The position numbers and the translations under genes were made by a program. Shown piece after piece: positions 1-4,955 of a DNA stretch of 6,299 bases. Source of the DNA: Chromatiales bacterium. Its GTDB lineage: Bacteria > Pseudomonadota > Gammaproteobacteria > CAMYNG01. The stretch lies in contig JALUTW010000446.1 in NCBI GenBank assembly GCA_027021685.1, forward strand, positions 1 to 6,299. Direction: 5' to 3'. Within the stretch, counting starts at the first letter, position 1, and every line of letters starts with the position of its first letter. The notes beneath the pieces were generated by a model that was not told the DNA's origin, did not search any database, and worked only from the letters and a program-made list of their open reading frames with translations.

Positions 1-692
1 TGGGCCGGGTGACGCCGGCCGCCGCCGAGGCCACCGGCCTGGCGCCGGGTACCGTGGTGGCCGCCGGCACCACCGACGGCAATGCCGGCTTTCTTGCCAC
101 CGGCGCCGCACGGGCCGGCGAGGCGGTGACCTCGCTGGGCTCCACCCTGGTGCTCAAGGTCCTGAGCCCGGTGCGCATCGATTCGCCGGAGCACGGCATC
201 TACAGTCACCGCCTGGACGACCTGTGGCTGGCGGGCGGGGCCTCCAACGCCGGCGGCGCGGTTTTGAAGCGGTTCTTCACCGATGCACGCCTGCGCGAGC
301 TGGAACCCGAGCTGGATCCCGACCGGCCCACCGGCCTGGACTACTATCCCCTGCCGGCCCCGGGGGAGCGCTTTCCCGTCAACGATCCCGGGCTGCAGCC
401 GCGCCTGACGCCCCGCCCGGAGTCGGATGCCCGGTTCCTCCAGGGCCTGTTGGAAGGCCTGGCGGAAATTGAATACACTGGCTACCGCCTGCTGCGGGAG
501 CTGGGCGCACCGTGGCCGGAGGTGATCTACACCGTCGGCGGCGGCGCACGCAACGCCGCCTGGCGCCGCATCCGGGCGCGCCGCCTGGCGGTGCCCATGC
601 GGGACCCGCGCCACGAGCAGCCCGCCTGCGGCGCCGCCCGCCTGGCCCGCCGCGCGCTGGAAGCCGACAACGACAAAAGAGGATCGCCGTGA
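1..692 (+). CDS. FGGY-family carbohydrate kinase, probable D-ribulokinase, 3' part
   Basis: Phosphorylates a ketopentose, most likely D-ribulose to ribulose 5-phosphate, using ATP in the cytoplasm. Only the C-terminal part, about 229 residues, is in the window; the reading frame is open at base 1 (first complete codon at 3), so the GTG at 9 is an internal valine, not a start. Visible landmarks are the segment GTTDGNAGF, whose Asp (codon 75-77) fits the catalytic base of FGGY kinases, then SLGSTLVLK, SHRLDDLWLAGGASNAGG and, near the end, the nucleotide-binding VGGGARN and the closing CGAARLA helix. The wording of these blocks resembles the cyanobacterial/plant D-ribulokinase subgroup more than E. 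coli XylB or AraB; this is recalled similarity, not a search. Xylulokinase or another pentulokinase is the alternative. The TGA stop (690-692) overlaps the GTG start of cysZ by 4 nt, so the two genes are probably co-translated. Confidence 0.85.
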   Translation, partial: GRVTPAAAEATGLAPGTVVAAGTTDGNAGFLATGAARAGEAVTSLGSTLVLKVLSPVRIDSPEHGIYSHRLDDLWLAGGASNAGGAVLKRFFTDARLRELEPELDPDRPTGLDYYPLPAPGERFPVNDPGLQPRLTPRPESDARFLQGLLEGLAEIEYTGYRLLRELGAPWPEVIYTVGGGARNAAWRRIRARRLAVPMRDPRHEQPACGAARLARRALEADNDKRGSP

Positions 693-1429
693 TCACCCAG
701 CCCTTCGCCGGCGCCGGCTACCTGCTCAAGGGGTTCGGACTCATCAACGCACCCGGCGTGCGCCGCTGGGTGGTCATCCCGCTGGTCATCAACGTGGTGC
801 TGTTCGCAGCGCTGTTCTATGTCGCCTACGACCAGTTCGGCCAGCTCGTGGACTGGCTCATGTCCTATCTCCCGCAGTGGGTGCAGGACTGGCTGGCGTG
901 GCTGTTGTGGCCGCTGTTCTTCGTCACGGCGGCGGTGATCATCTTCTTCACCTTCACCGTGGTGGCCAACCTGGTGGGCGCCCCGTTCAACGGATTTCTC
1001 GCCGCGGCAGTGGAACGCCATCTCACGGGACGGGCACCGGCCGGCAGCGGGCACGGCCTGGCCGCCGAGATGTGGCACGCGGTGAAGGGCGAGCTGCGCA
1101 AGCTGCTCTATTTCGCCGGCTGGGCCCTGGTGCTGCTGGTGCTGTCTTTCATCCCCGTGGTCAACCTGGCTGCCCCCATGCTGTGGGCGTTGTTCGGGGC
1201 CTGGATGCTGGCGCTGGAGTACCTGGACTATCCCCTGGGCAATCACGGCCAGTCCTTTCCCCAGGTGCGCGCGGCCGCGCGGCGCAGGCGCCTCGCGGCC
1301 CTGGGCTTCGGCGCGGCGGCCACCATCGTCACCCTGGTGCCGCTGATCAACTTCATCGTCATGCCGGTGGCCGTGGCCGGCGCCACCGCCTTCTACTGCC
1401 GCGAGCTGGCCGGCGAAGGGCAGCCGTAG
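689..1429 (+). CDS. cysZ: CysZ-like sulfate transport protein (EI24 family)
   Basis: Inner-membrane protein of 246 residues, close to the ~250 of E. coli CysZ, a sulfate uptake channel feeding cysteine synthesis. Family signatures are visible: the GFGLINAPGVRRWVVIPL entry into the first membrane segment (about 27-46), a second long hydrophobic segment (70-95) running into NLVGAPFNGFLA (94-105), a hydrophobic pair at 141-176 containing FIPVVN and APMLWALFGAWMLALEYLDYP, and a last stretch (205-235) with PLINFIVMPVAVAGATA. The start chosen is GTG 689: it has AGAGGA (678-683) five bases upstream and overlaps the kinase stop in a GTGA arrangement. An ATG at 512 in the same frame would add 59 Arg/Pro-rich residues lying wholly inside the kinase gene and is rejected. 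No cysteine-biosynthesis genes are in view, so the sulfate role rests on family membership alone. Confidence 0.9.
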   Translation: MITQPFAGAGYLLKGFGLINAPGVRRWVVIPLVINVVLFAALFYVAYDQFGQLVDWLMSYLPQWVQDWLAWLLWPLFFVTAAVIIFFTFTVVANLVGAPFNGFLAAAVERHLTGRAPAGSGHGLAAEMWHAVKGELRKLLYFAGWALVLLVLSFIPVVNLAAPMLWALFGAWMLALEYLDYPLGNHGQSFPQVRAAARRRRLAALGFGAAATIVTLVPLINFIVMPVAVAGATAFYCRELAGEGQP

Positions 1430-1462
1430 TCCCGGCCGGGATTCCGTGCCGCGCCTCCCGTC

Positions 1463-2644
1463 CTACGGTGTTTTCCGCCGTCCCTCGAGGAAGGCGGCCA
1501 GGCGCCTCACGCCTTCCTGCAGGCGATCCATGGAGGTGGTGTAGGCAAAGCGCACATGAGTCTGCGCCCGGTGGCGGCCGAAGTCGCAGCCGGGCGTCAC
1601 GGCCACGCCCGCCTCTTCCAGCAGGCGGCGGCAGAAGGCCAGGCTGTCATCCGTGAAGCGGCTGCAGTCGGCGTAGACGTAGAAGGCTCCCTCCGGCGTG
1701 ACGGGAATGCCGAAACCCAGCTCGCGCAGGGCCGGCACCAGGAAGTCGCGCCGGGCGGCGAATTCCGCCCGCTGCGCCTCCAGTATTCCGGCGCACGGTG
1801 CGCCCAGGGCGGCGACGGCACCGTGCTGCGAAGGCGTGGGCGCGGCCAGGAACAGGTTCTGGGCCAGGCGGTCCAGGGCCGGCACGTATTCCCGCGGCGC
1901 CACCAGCCAGCCCACCCGCCAGCCGGTCATGCTGAAATACTTGGAAAAGCTGTTGATGACGAAGACCTCGGGGGTACGGCTCAGGACCGAGGCCGGCTCC
2001 CGGCCGTAGACCAGGTGCTGGTAGATCTCGTCCACCACCAGCCAGCCGCCGCGGTCGCGCGCGGCGGCGGCCATGGCCTCCAGCTCTCCCGGGGCGATGA
2101 GGGTGCCGGTGGGATTGGCCGGACTGGCCACCAGGGCTACCGCAGTGGCGGGCCCCCAGTGTGCCTCGAGCAGCGCGGTGTCCATCTGGAACCCGGTGGC
2201 CTCGTCCACCGGCACGCTGCGGGCGCGGGCCTCGATGAAGCGGGCGAAATGGCGGTTGCACGGATAGCCGGGATCGGTCATGAGCACCTCGGCGTCGCGC
2301 TCCACCAGCACGCCCAGCACCAGCAGCAGCGCCCCCGAGGCCCCCGGGGTGACCACTACCTGGTCCGGCTCCACCCGGGCCCCGAAACGCTCGGCGTAGT
2401 GGCGGGCGATGGCTTCGCGCAGTGCCGGCAGACCGCAGGCCGGCGTGTAGTGGAGTGCCCCGTCGGCCAGCACCCGGGCCACCGCCTCGCGCACCGGCCG
2501 GGGGGTGGAGAAATCGGGTTCGCCGATCTCCATGTGCACGATGTCGCGCCCCGCGGCCTCCAGCTCGCGGGCCCGCGCCAGCAGGGCCATGACGTGGAAC
2601 GGCGCGATCTCACGCGCCCGGCCGGCTTCAGGCGGTGCGTTCAA
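1463..2644 (-). CDS. Class I/II PLP-dependent aminotransferase
   Basis: Cytoplasmic fold-type I aminotransferase transferring an amino group between an amino acid and a 2-oxo acid; the substrate cannot be read from sequence. It has 393 residues with the chosen start, normal for the family. Landmarks in order: MEIGEPDF (38-45), HYTPACGLPALREAI (65-79), the PLP-phosphate region TPGASGA (99-105), DPGYPCN (124-130), SPANPTG with N177, VVDEIYQ with D205 (pairs with the pyridine nitrogen), SFSKYFSMTGWRVGW with Schiff-base lysine K235, and HVRFAY with R365, the substrate carboxylate arginine. All key residues are present. The start is uncertain: TTG at 2644 keeps the conserved AREIAPFHVMALLARA segment and overlaps the upstream phosphatase gene by 17 nt, with only a weak AGGG in front. 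ATG 2590 would remove conserved residues, and ATG 2710 would add a Cys/Trp/Pro-rich stretch inside the phosphatase gene. It is the second gene of a two-gene operon with the CbbY-like gene. Confidence 0.9.
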   Translation of the reverse strand: MNAPPEAGRAREIAPFHVMALLARARELEAAGRDIVHMEIGEPDFSTPRPVREAVARVLADGALHYTPACGLPALREAIARHYAERFGARVEPDQVVVTPGASGALLLVLGVLVERDAEVLMTDPGYPCNRHFARFIEARARSVPVDEATGFQMDTALLEAHWGPATAVALVASPANPTGTLIAPGELEAMAAAARDRGGWLVVDEIYQHLVYGREPASVLSRTPEVFVINSFSKYFSMTGWRVGWLVAPREYVPALDRLAQNLFLAAPTPSQHGAVAALGAPCAGILEAQRAEFAARRDFLVPALRELGFGIPVTPEGAFYVYADCSRFTDDSLAFCRRLLEEAGVAVTPGCDFGRHRAQTHVRFAYTTSMDRLQEGVRRLAAFLEGRRKTP

Positions 2645-3419
2645 GGCCCTGGGCCCGTGCGTGCAGGCGCCGCAGGAGGGGCACGTCCACCATGGCGGCA
2701 CCGCCGGCATCGCCCGCCAGCACCGTCATGGGGCGGCCGGGTTCCCCCAGGTGGTCCACCACCAGCAGGGCGCCGGTGAAATCCTGGCCGCGGGTGTAAT
2801 CGTTGACGGTGATGACGGTTTCCAGGCCCGCGCCGCGGGCGGCGGCCAGGCCGTGAGCCGAGTCCTCGAAGGCGAGGCACGCCGCGGCCGGCAGGCCCAG
2901 GGCCTCCAGCGCATGGTGGTAGATGTCGGCCGCCGGCTTCTTGGCCGGCACCGCGTCCCCCGCGCTGATGGCATCGAACCAGCCCGGGGCATCGGCGCCG
3001 AGGGTGTGCACCAGCAGCGCCTCCACGTTGGCCGGTGTGGTGGTGGTGGCGATGGCCAGGCGCAGCCCGGCCTCGCGGGCCTCCCCCAGCAGCCGCGCCA
3101 CGCCGGGACGCAGGGGCAGCCGGCCCTCGGCCAGCATGCGGGTGAAGTGGCGCGTCTTGGCCGCATGGAGCCCGGCGATGAAGGCATCCAGCCCCTCCCC
3201 GCCGGGCGGGCGGAAGCCCGGGTGGTGGCGCTGGAGGTAGAAACGGATGCGCTCCTTGCCGCCGGTCACCGCCAGCAGTTCGCCGTAGAGTTCGATGGAC
3301 CAGTTCCAGTCCAGGCCGGCCTCGGCGAAGGCCAGGTTGAAGGCCACCCGGTGGCCATCGCGCTCGGTGTCCGCCAGCGTTCCGTCAACGTCGAACACCA
3401 GCGCCTTCAGCTCGTACAT
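2628..3419 (-). CDS. cbbY: CbbY-type HAD-superfamily sugar phosphatase
   Basis: Haloacid-dehalogenase phosphatase of 263 residues resembling CbbY, the phosphatase that removes xylulose 1,5-bisphosphate, a Rubisco inhibitor made by Rubisco itself. Motif I is FDVDGT with nucleophile D10 and acid/base D12. The cap begins with ADTERDGHRVAFN (16-28), and LYGELLAVTGGKERI (44-58) is typical of CbbY. Motif II is the Thr run at 125-128, the motif III lysine is K160/K161 in AGDAVPAKKPAADIY, and motif IV is FEDS with E185 and D186. The start is ATG 3419, just before motif I, with a strong GAGGGAG seven bases upstream; an in-frame start at 3482 would only add junk residues. The next gene downstream is the aminotransferase; no Rubisco genes are visible here. 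A general sugar-phosphate phosphatase of the beta-phosphoglucomutase/Gph group is the alternative function. Confidence 0.85.
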   Translation of the reverse strand: MYELKALVFDVDGTLADTERDGHRVAFNLAFAEAGLDWNWSIELYGELLAVTGGKERIRFYLQRHHPGFRPPGGEGLDAFIAGLHAAKTRHFTRMLAEGRLPLRPGVARLLGEAREAGLRLAIATTTTPANVEALLVHTLGADAPGWFDAISAGDAVPAKKPAADIYHHALEALGLPAAACLAFEDSAHGLAAARGAGLETVITVNDYTRGQDFTGALLVVDHLGEPGRPMTVLAGDAGGAAMVDVPLLRRLHARAQGLERTA

Positions 3420-3526
3420 GCCGCAACTCCCTCGTGCCCACGGCGCGGGACCGCCCGCCGGACCCGCAGGGCTCAATTCCACACCAACCGGCTGGGATAA
3501 GCAAGGCCGGCCGCCGGCAGGTTTTA

Positions 3527-3555
3527 TTGCGCTGCCCCCTTCTTTCTGGTATTAA
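3527..3555 (+). promoter_or_regulatory. Putative sigma70 promoter of dksA with GC-rich discriminator
   Basis: A -35-like TTGCGC (3527-3532) and a -10-like TATTAA (3550-3555) are separated by 17 nt, and TG at 3547-3548 gives an extended -10. Transcription should begin near 3562, leaving a leader of about 50 nt. The bases just after the -10, ACCGCCC, form a GC-rich discriminator, the type sensitive to ppGpp and DksA. In E. coli dksA is negatively autoregulated; that the same happens here is inference. Confidence 0.6.
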
Positions 3556-3577
3556 ACCGCCCTTATTTTGTCGGGAC

Positions 3578-3603
3578 GACATCCCCCAAGGACATCCCCC
3601 AGG
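3578..3603 (+). repeat. Tandem 13-nt direct repeat in the dksA leader, overlapping the ribosome binding site
   Basis: GACATCCCCCAAG (3578-3590) is followed immediately by GACATCCCCCAGG (3591-3603), 12 of 13 bases identical. The end of the second copy forms the first part of the dksA Shine-Dalgarno AGGAGA (3601-3606), which lies five bases before ATG 3612. The first copy ends in AAGGA across the junction, a second, weaker SD-like site too far from the start to be used directly. Confidence 0.7.
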
Positions 3604-3611
3604 AGAGTTTG

Positions 3612-4346
3612 ATGGCTGCGAAAAAGGCAACCGCCAAGAAGAAGGCGACGAAGAAGCCGGCTGCGAAGAAGACGGTCAAGAAGACCGCGAAGAAGACGGC
3701 CAAGAAGACCGTTGCCAAGAAGACGGCGGCGAAGAAAAAGCCTGCAGCCAAGAAGAAGACCGCCAAGAAGGCACCGGCCAAGAAGACTGCGGCGAAGAAG
3801 AAACCGGCGGCCAGGAAGAAGACCGCCAAGAAGGTACCGGCGAAGAAGAAACCGGCAGCCAGGAAGGCCCCGGCGAAAAAGGCACCGGCGAAGAAGACCG
3901 CGGCAAAGAAACCCGCCCGCACCGGCGGTGCCCTGGAAGGCTTCGACAAGTTCACCCCCTACGCCATCCGCAAGGGGGAGAGCTACATGAACGAGCAGCA
4001 GATCGAGCACTTCCGCAACATTCTGCTGGCCTGGAAGCGCGAACTCATGGAAGAGGTGGACCGCACCGTGCATCACATGCAGGACGAGGCGGCCAATTTC
4101 CCCGATCCCAACGATCGGGCCACCCAGGAGTCGGAGTTCACCATGGAGCTGCGCACCCGCGACCGGGAGCGCAAGCTCATCAAGAAGATCGACGAGTCGC
4201 TGGCCAAGCTGGACAGCGGCGAGTACGGCTACTGCGAGGAGTGCGGGGTGGAGATCGGGATCCGCCGGCTCGAGGCCCGGCCCACCGCCACCCTGTGCAT
4301 CGACTGCAAGACCCTGGCCGAGATCAAGGAACGCCAGATGGGCTGA
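3612..4346 (+). CDS. dksA: RNA polymerase-binding transcription factor DksA with N-terminal histone H1-like tail
   Basis: DksA inserts its coiled coil into the RNA polymerase secondary channel and with ppGpp represses rRNA promoters and activates others. The protein has 244 residues against 151 in E. coli. Residues from about 107 onward are a full, conserved DksA: SYMNEQQIEHF, then the coiled-coil tip FPDPNDRA with D165, D168 and A170 (the D-x-x-D-x-A motif), RDRERKLIKKI, and a four-cysteine zinc finger C208/C211/C229/C232 followed by the C-terminal helix. Residues 1-102 are a tail of AKK, KKPA and TAKK units: 44 of the first 100 residues are lysine by my count, with no Asp or Glu, like the C-terminal tail of histone H1 or the bacterial H1-like proteins. 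The start is ATG 3612 with AGGAGA five bases upstream; TTG 3609 would add one residue and is less likely. gluQ, its usual neighbour, lies 1.3 kb downstream. Confidence 0.95.
   Translation: MAAKKATAKKKATKKPAAKKTVKKTAKKTAKKTVAKKTAAKKKPAAKKKTAKKAPAKKTAAKKKPAARKKTAKKVPAKKKPAARKAPAKKAPAKKTAAKKPARTGGALEGFDKFTPYAIRKGESYMNEQQIEHFRNILLAWKRELMEEVDRTVHHMQDEAANFPDPNDRATQESEFTMELRTRDRERKLIKKIDESLAKLDSGEYGYCEECGVEIGIRRLEARPTATLCIDCKTLAEIKERQMG
3726..3851 (+). repeat. Tandem 63-bp (21-codon) duplication inside the dksA tail
   Basis: Copy 1 (3726-3788, residues 39-59) and copy 2 (3789-3851, residues 60-80) align without gaps with about 9 differences in 63 bases by my count, most of them silent. Both encode AAKKKPAA(K/R)KKTAKK(A/V)PAKK plus one more residue. 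Shorter AKK and KKPA units surround them. Such in-frame repeats suggest the tail grows and shrinks by slippage or unequal recombination. Confidence 0.75.
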
Positions 4347-4361
4347 GGCCCGGCGGGCTCA
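4344..4361. terminator. Possible small hairpin joining the two convergent stop codons
   Basis: TGA (dksA stop, 4344-4346) and GCCC (4348-4351) pair with GGGC (4355-4358) and TCA (4359-4361, the complement of the DUF3579 stop), with G4347 bulged and GGC as the loop. There is no T-run on either side, so this is not a classical intrinsic terminator. It could act as a weak two-way structure or an mRNA end-stabiliser, or be chance in GC-rich DNA. Confidence 0.25.
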
Positions 4362-4673
4362 GCGCCGCCGCCGGTCGTGGGCCACGGGCCGGTTCTCGCG
4401 GCGGCGGTCCTCGATGATGCACAGCCCGTTGGAGCGGGCGAACTCCATGATGAATTCGTAGGCCTGGGGATCGGTCACGGCGAGGCCCCGCTGCACCACC
4501 AGGCACTTCTCGCCGTCGACGATGCAGGGCTGGGCCGCGCGCGAGTAGCTCAGCCGGCCGTCGCTGCCGAAGGTGGCCAGGGTCGCCGAAATGCGCTCGA
4601 TCCAGTCGCTGGGACGGAACTTGCGGCCGTCCTCGCGCACGCCGCGGATCACCATCACGTCGCTGTCCTGCAT
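4359..4673 (-). CDS. DUF3579 family protein
   Basis: Small soluble protein of 104 residues of unknown function. It resembles the DUF3579 family of beta- and gammaproteobacteria, recognised from VIRGVREDGRKFRPSDWIERI (8-28), the FGSDGRLSYS block (35-44), the central CIVDGEKCLVVQRGL (50-64) and the helix AYEFIMEFARSNGLCII (71-87). The last ~15 residues are Arg-rich and probably disordered. The ATG at 4673 is supported by AAGGGGGAA on the minus strand (complement of 4678-4686), a strong ribosome binding site; an ATG at 4655 (M7) is possible but has no better site. It converges on dksA, with 12 nt between the stop codons, so it is not co-transcribed with dksA. No signal peptide or membrane segment is visible. 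No role can be inferred from the context. Confidence 0.85.
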   Translation of the reverse strand: MQDSDVMVIRGVREDGRKFRPSDWIERISATLATFGSDGRLSYSRAAQPCIVDGEKCLVVQRGLAVTDPQAYEFIMEFARSNGLCIIEDRRRENRPVAHDRRRR

Positions 4674-4749
4674 GGGGTTCCCCCTTGTCGTGGCCGGTGC
4701 CCGCCGGTGGGGCCTGTGTATGCAGTTTCGTCCCGGTATCCGGTTCCTT

Positions 4750-4908
4750 TAGCAGGCTGTTGAAAAACGGCCTGCCCAAACGGGGCAGGGATGCCCCGCC
4801 CGCAAACCGGGCGCGCAAGCGCTTGACTTGGCGTAGCCGGACCCGGACCTGCGCCGGGTTCGGCGCGTTGAAAAAGGTCAGGATGACCTTTTTCGTCATC
4901 CTGTTAGA
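4750..4908. mobile_element. MITE-like / dispersed intergenic repeat with imperfect terminal inverted repeats
   Basis: The left end TAGCAGGCTGTTGAAAAACGG (4750-4770 in total) and the reverse complement of the right end, TAACAGGATGACGAAAAAGG, agree at about 16 of 20 positions with one gap. Between them lie GC-rich paired segments: CCTGCCC/GGGCAGG (4771-4777 with 4783-4789) or, alternatively, CGGGGCA/TGCCCCG (4781-4787 with 4792-4798). A second GTTGAAAAA copy sits at 4867-4875. It contains no transposase. The GGCTGTTGAAAAA type of end is familiar to me from short dispersed intergenic repeats in several beta- and gammaproteobacteria; that is recollection, not a search. No clear target-site duplication flanks it. 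Confidence 0.5.
4870..4894. terminator. Strong hairpin with A/T-tract stem, candidate two-way terminator
   Basis: GAAAAAGGTCA (4870-4880), loop GGA, and TGACCTTTTTC (4884-4894) form an 11-bp perfect stem. An A-run on one side and a T-run on the other give the layout of an intrinsic terminator readable on both strands. It would end minus-strand or plus-strand transcripts entering this gap. It shares bases with a second hairpin, CAGGATGAC/GTCATCCTG (4879-4887 with 4895-4903), so only one of the two can form at a time. Confidence 0.5.
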
Positions 4909-4926
4909 CTGCCCACGGGTGCAGTC
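4907..4926. promoter_or_regulatory. Small inverted repeat upstream of the nitroreductase gene
   Basis: GACTGC (4907-4912) and GCAGTC (4921-4926) are perfect inverted copies separated by eight bases, centred about 40 bp before the nitroreductase ATG and ending 14 bases before its Shine-Dalgarno. It could be a regulator half-site pair or an mRNA hairpin. No regulator gene is in the window to match it. Confidence 0.3.
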
Positions 4927-4955
4927 TTTCGCAGCAGCACGGGAGGAAAACGGGG

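Larger units (their letters stand above)
3420..3611. promoter_or_regulatory. Divergent intergenic region between cbbY-like gene and dksA
   Basis: This 192-bp stretch separates two divergently transcribed units and must hold both promoters. The dksA side has a convincing promoter and a tandem leader repeat, listed separately. On the cbbY side the Shine-Dalgarno is clear, but the promoter is not: TTGCTT (3504-3499 on the minus strand) followed 17 nt later by TGGAAT (3481-3476) is the best match I can see, and it is weak. The half nearest dksA is noticeably AT-richer (3521-3570) than the rest of the window, as expected of a promoter. Confidence 0.6.
4674..4955. other. 282-bp non-coding region between DUF3579 and the nitroreductase gene
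   Basis: It holds the upstream signals of two divergent genes plus a repeat element. From left: the DUF3579 ribosome binding site (4678-4686), about 60 bp with no structure I can name, the MITE-like repeat 4750-4908, a small dyad 4907-4926, and the nitroreductase Shine-Dalgarno GGGAGGA (4941-4947). I see no convincing sigma70 promoter for either gene; TTGACT at 4813-4818 has no partner -10 at a proper distance. Confidence 0.6.

Noticed and set aside
512..688. 59-codon N-terminal extension of cysZ from ATG 512
   Set aside because: It lies entirely in the kinase gene and encodes an Arg/Pro-rich segment absent from CysZ proteins; GTG 689 has a good ribosome binding site.
527..1246. 239-codon minus-strand frame opposite cysZ
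   Set aside because: Low-complexity Gln/His/Arg-rich product, antisense to clear membrane-protein coding sequence.
1430..1441. Perfect 12-base palindrome TCCCGGCCGGGA between the convergent cysZ and aminotransferase genes, considered as a terminator
   Set aside because: Without a loop or T-run it cannot form a normal intrinsic terminator; such palindromes are frequent at this GC content.
1556..2779. 407-codon plus-strand open frame
   Set aside because: It is antisense to the aminotransferase, which has every catalytic motif; the plus-strand product is Gly/His/Arg-rich with no recognisable domain. Long antisense frames are common in GC-rich DNA.
3612..3920. Repetitive AAG-rich tract considered as a CRISPR-like or non-coding repeat array
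   Set aside because: The repeats keep a codon period, stay in frame with the DksA core and vary mostly at third positions, so they are coding.
3563..3955. Minus-strand frame encoding a Phe/Ala/Leu-rich hydrophobic protein resembling a membrane protein
   Set aside because: It is the antisense reading of the AAG/GCC-rich DksA tail: antisense Lys codons read as Phe/Leu. No start signal or family likeness.
4324..4899. 191-codon minus-strand open frame beginning MTKKVILTFFNAPN and crossing the repeat and the DUF3579 gene
   Set aside because: Its first ~50 codons are just the repeat element read backwards, and the rest is an out-of-frame shadow of DUF3579, ending in Pro/Arg/Gly-rich sequence.
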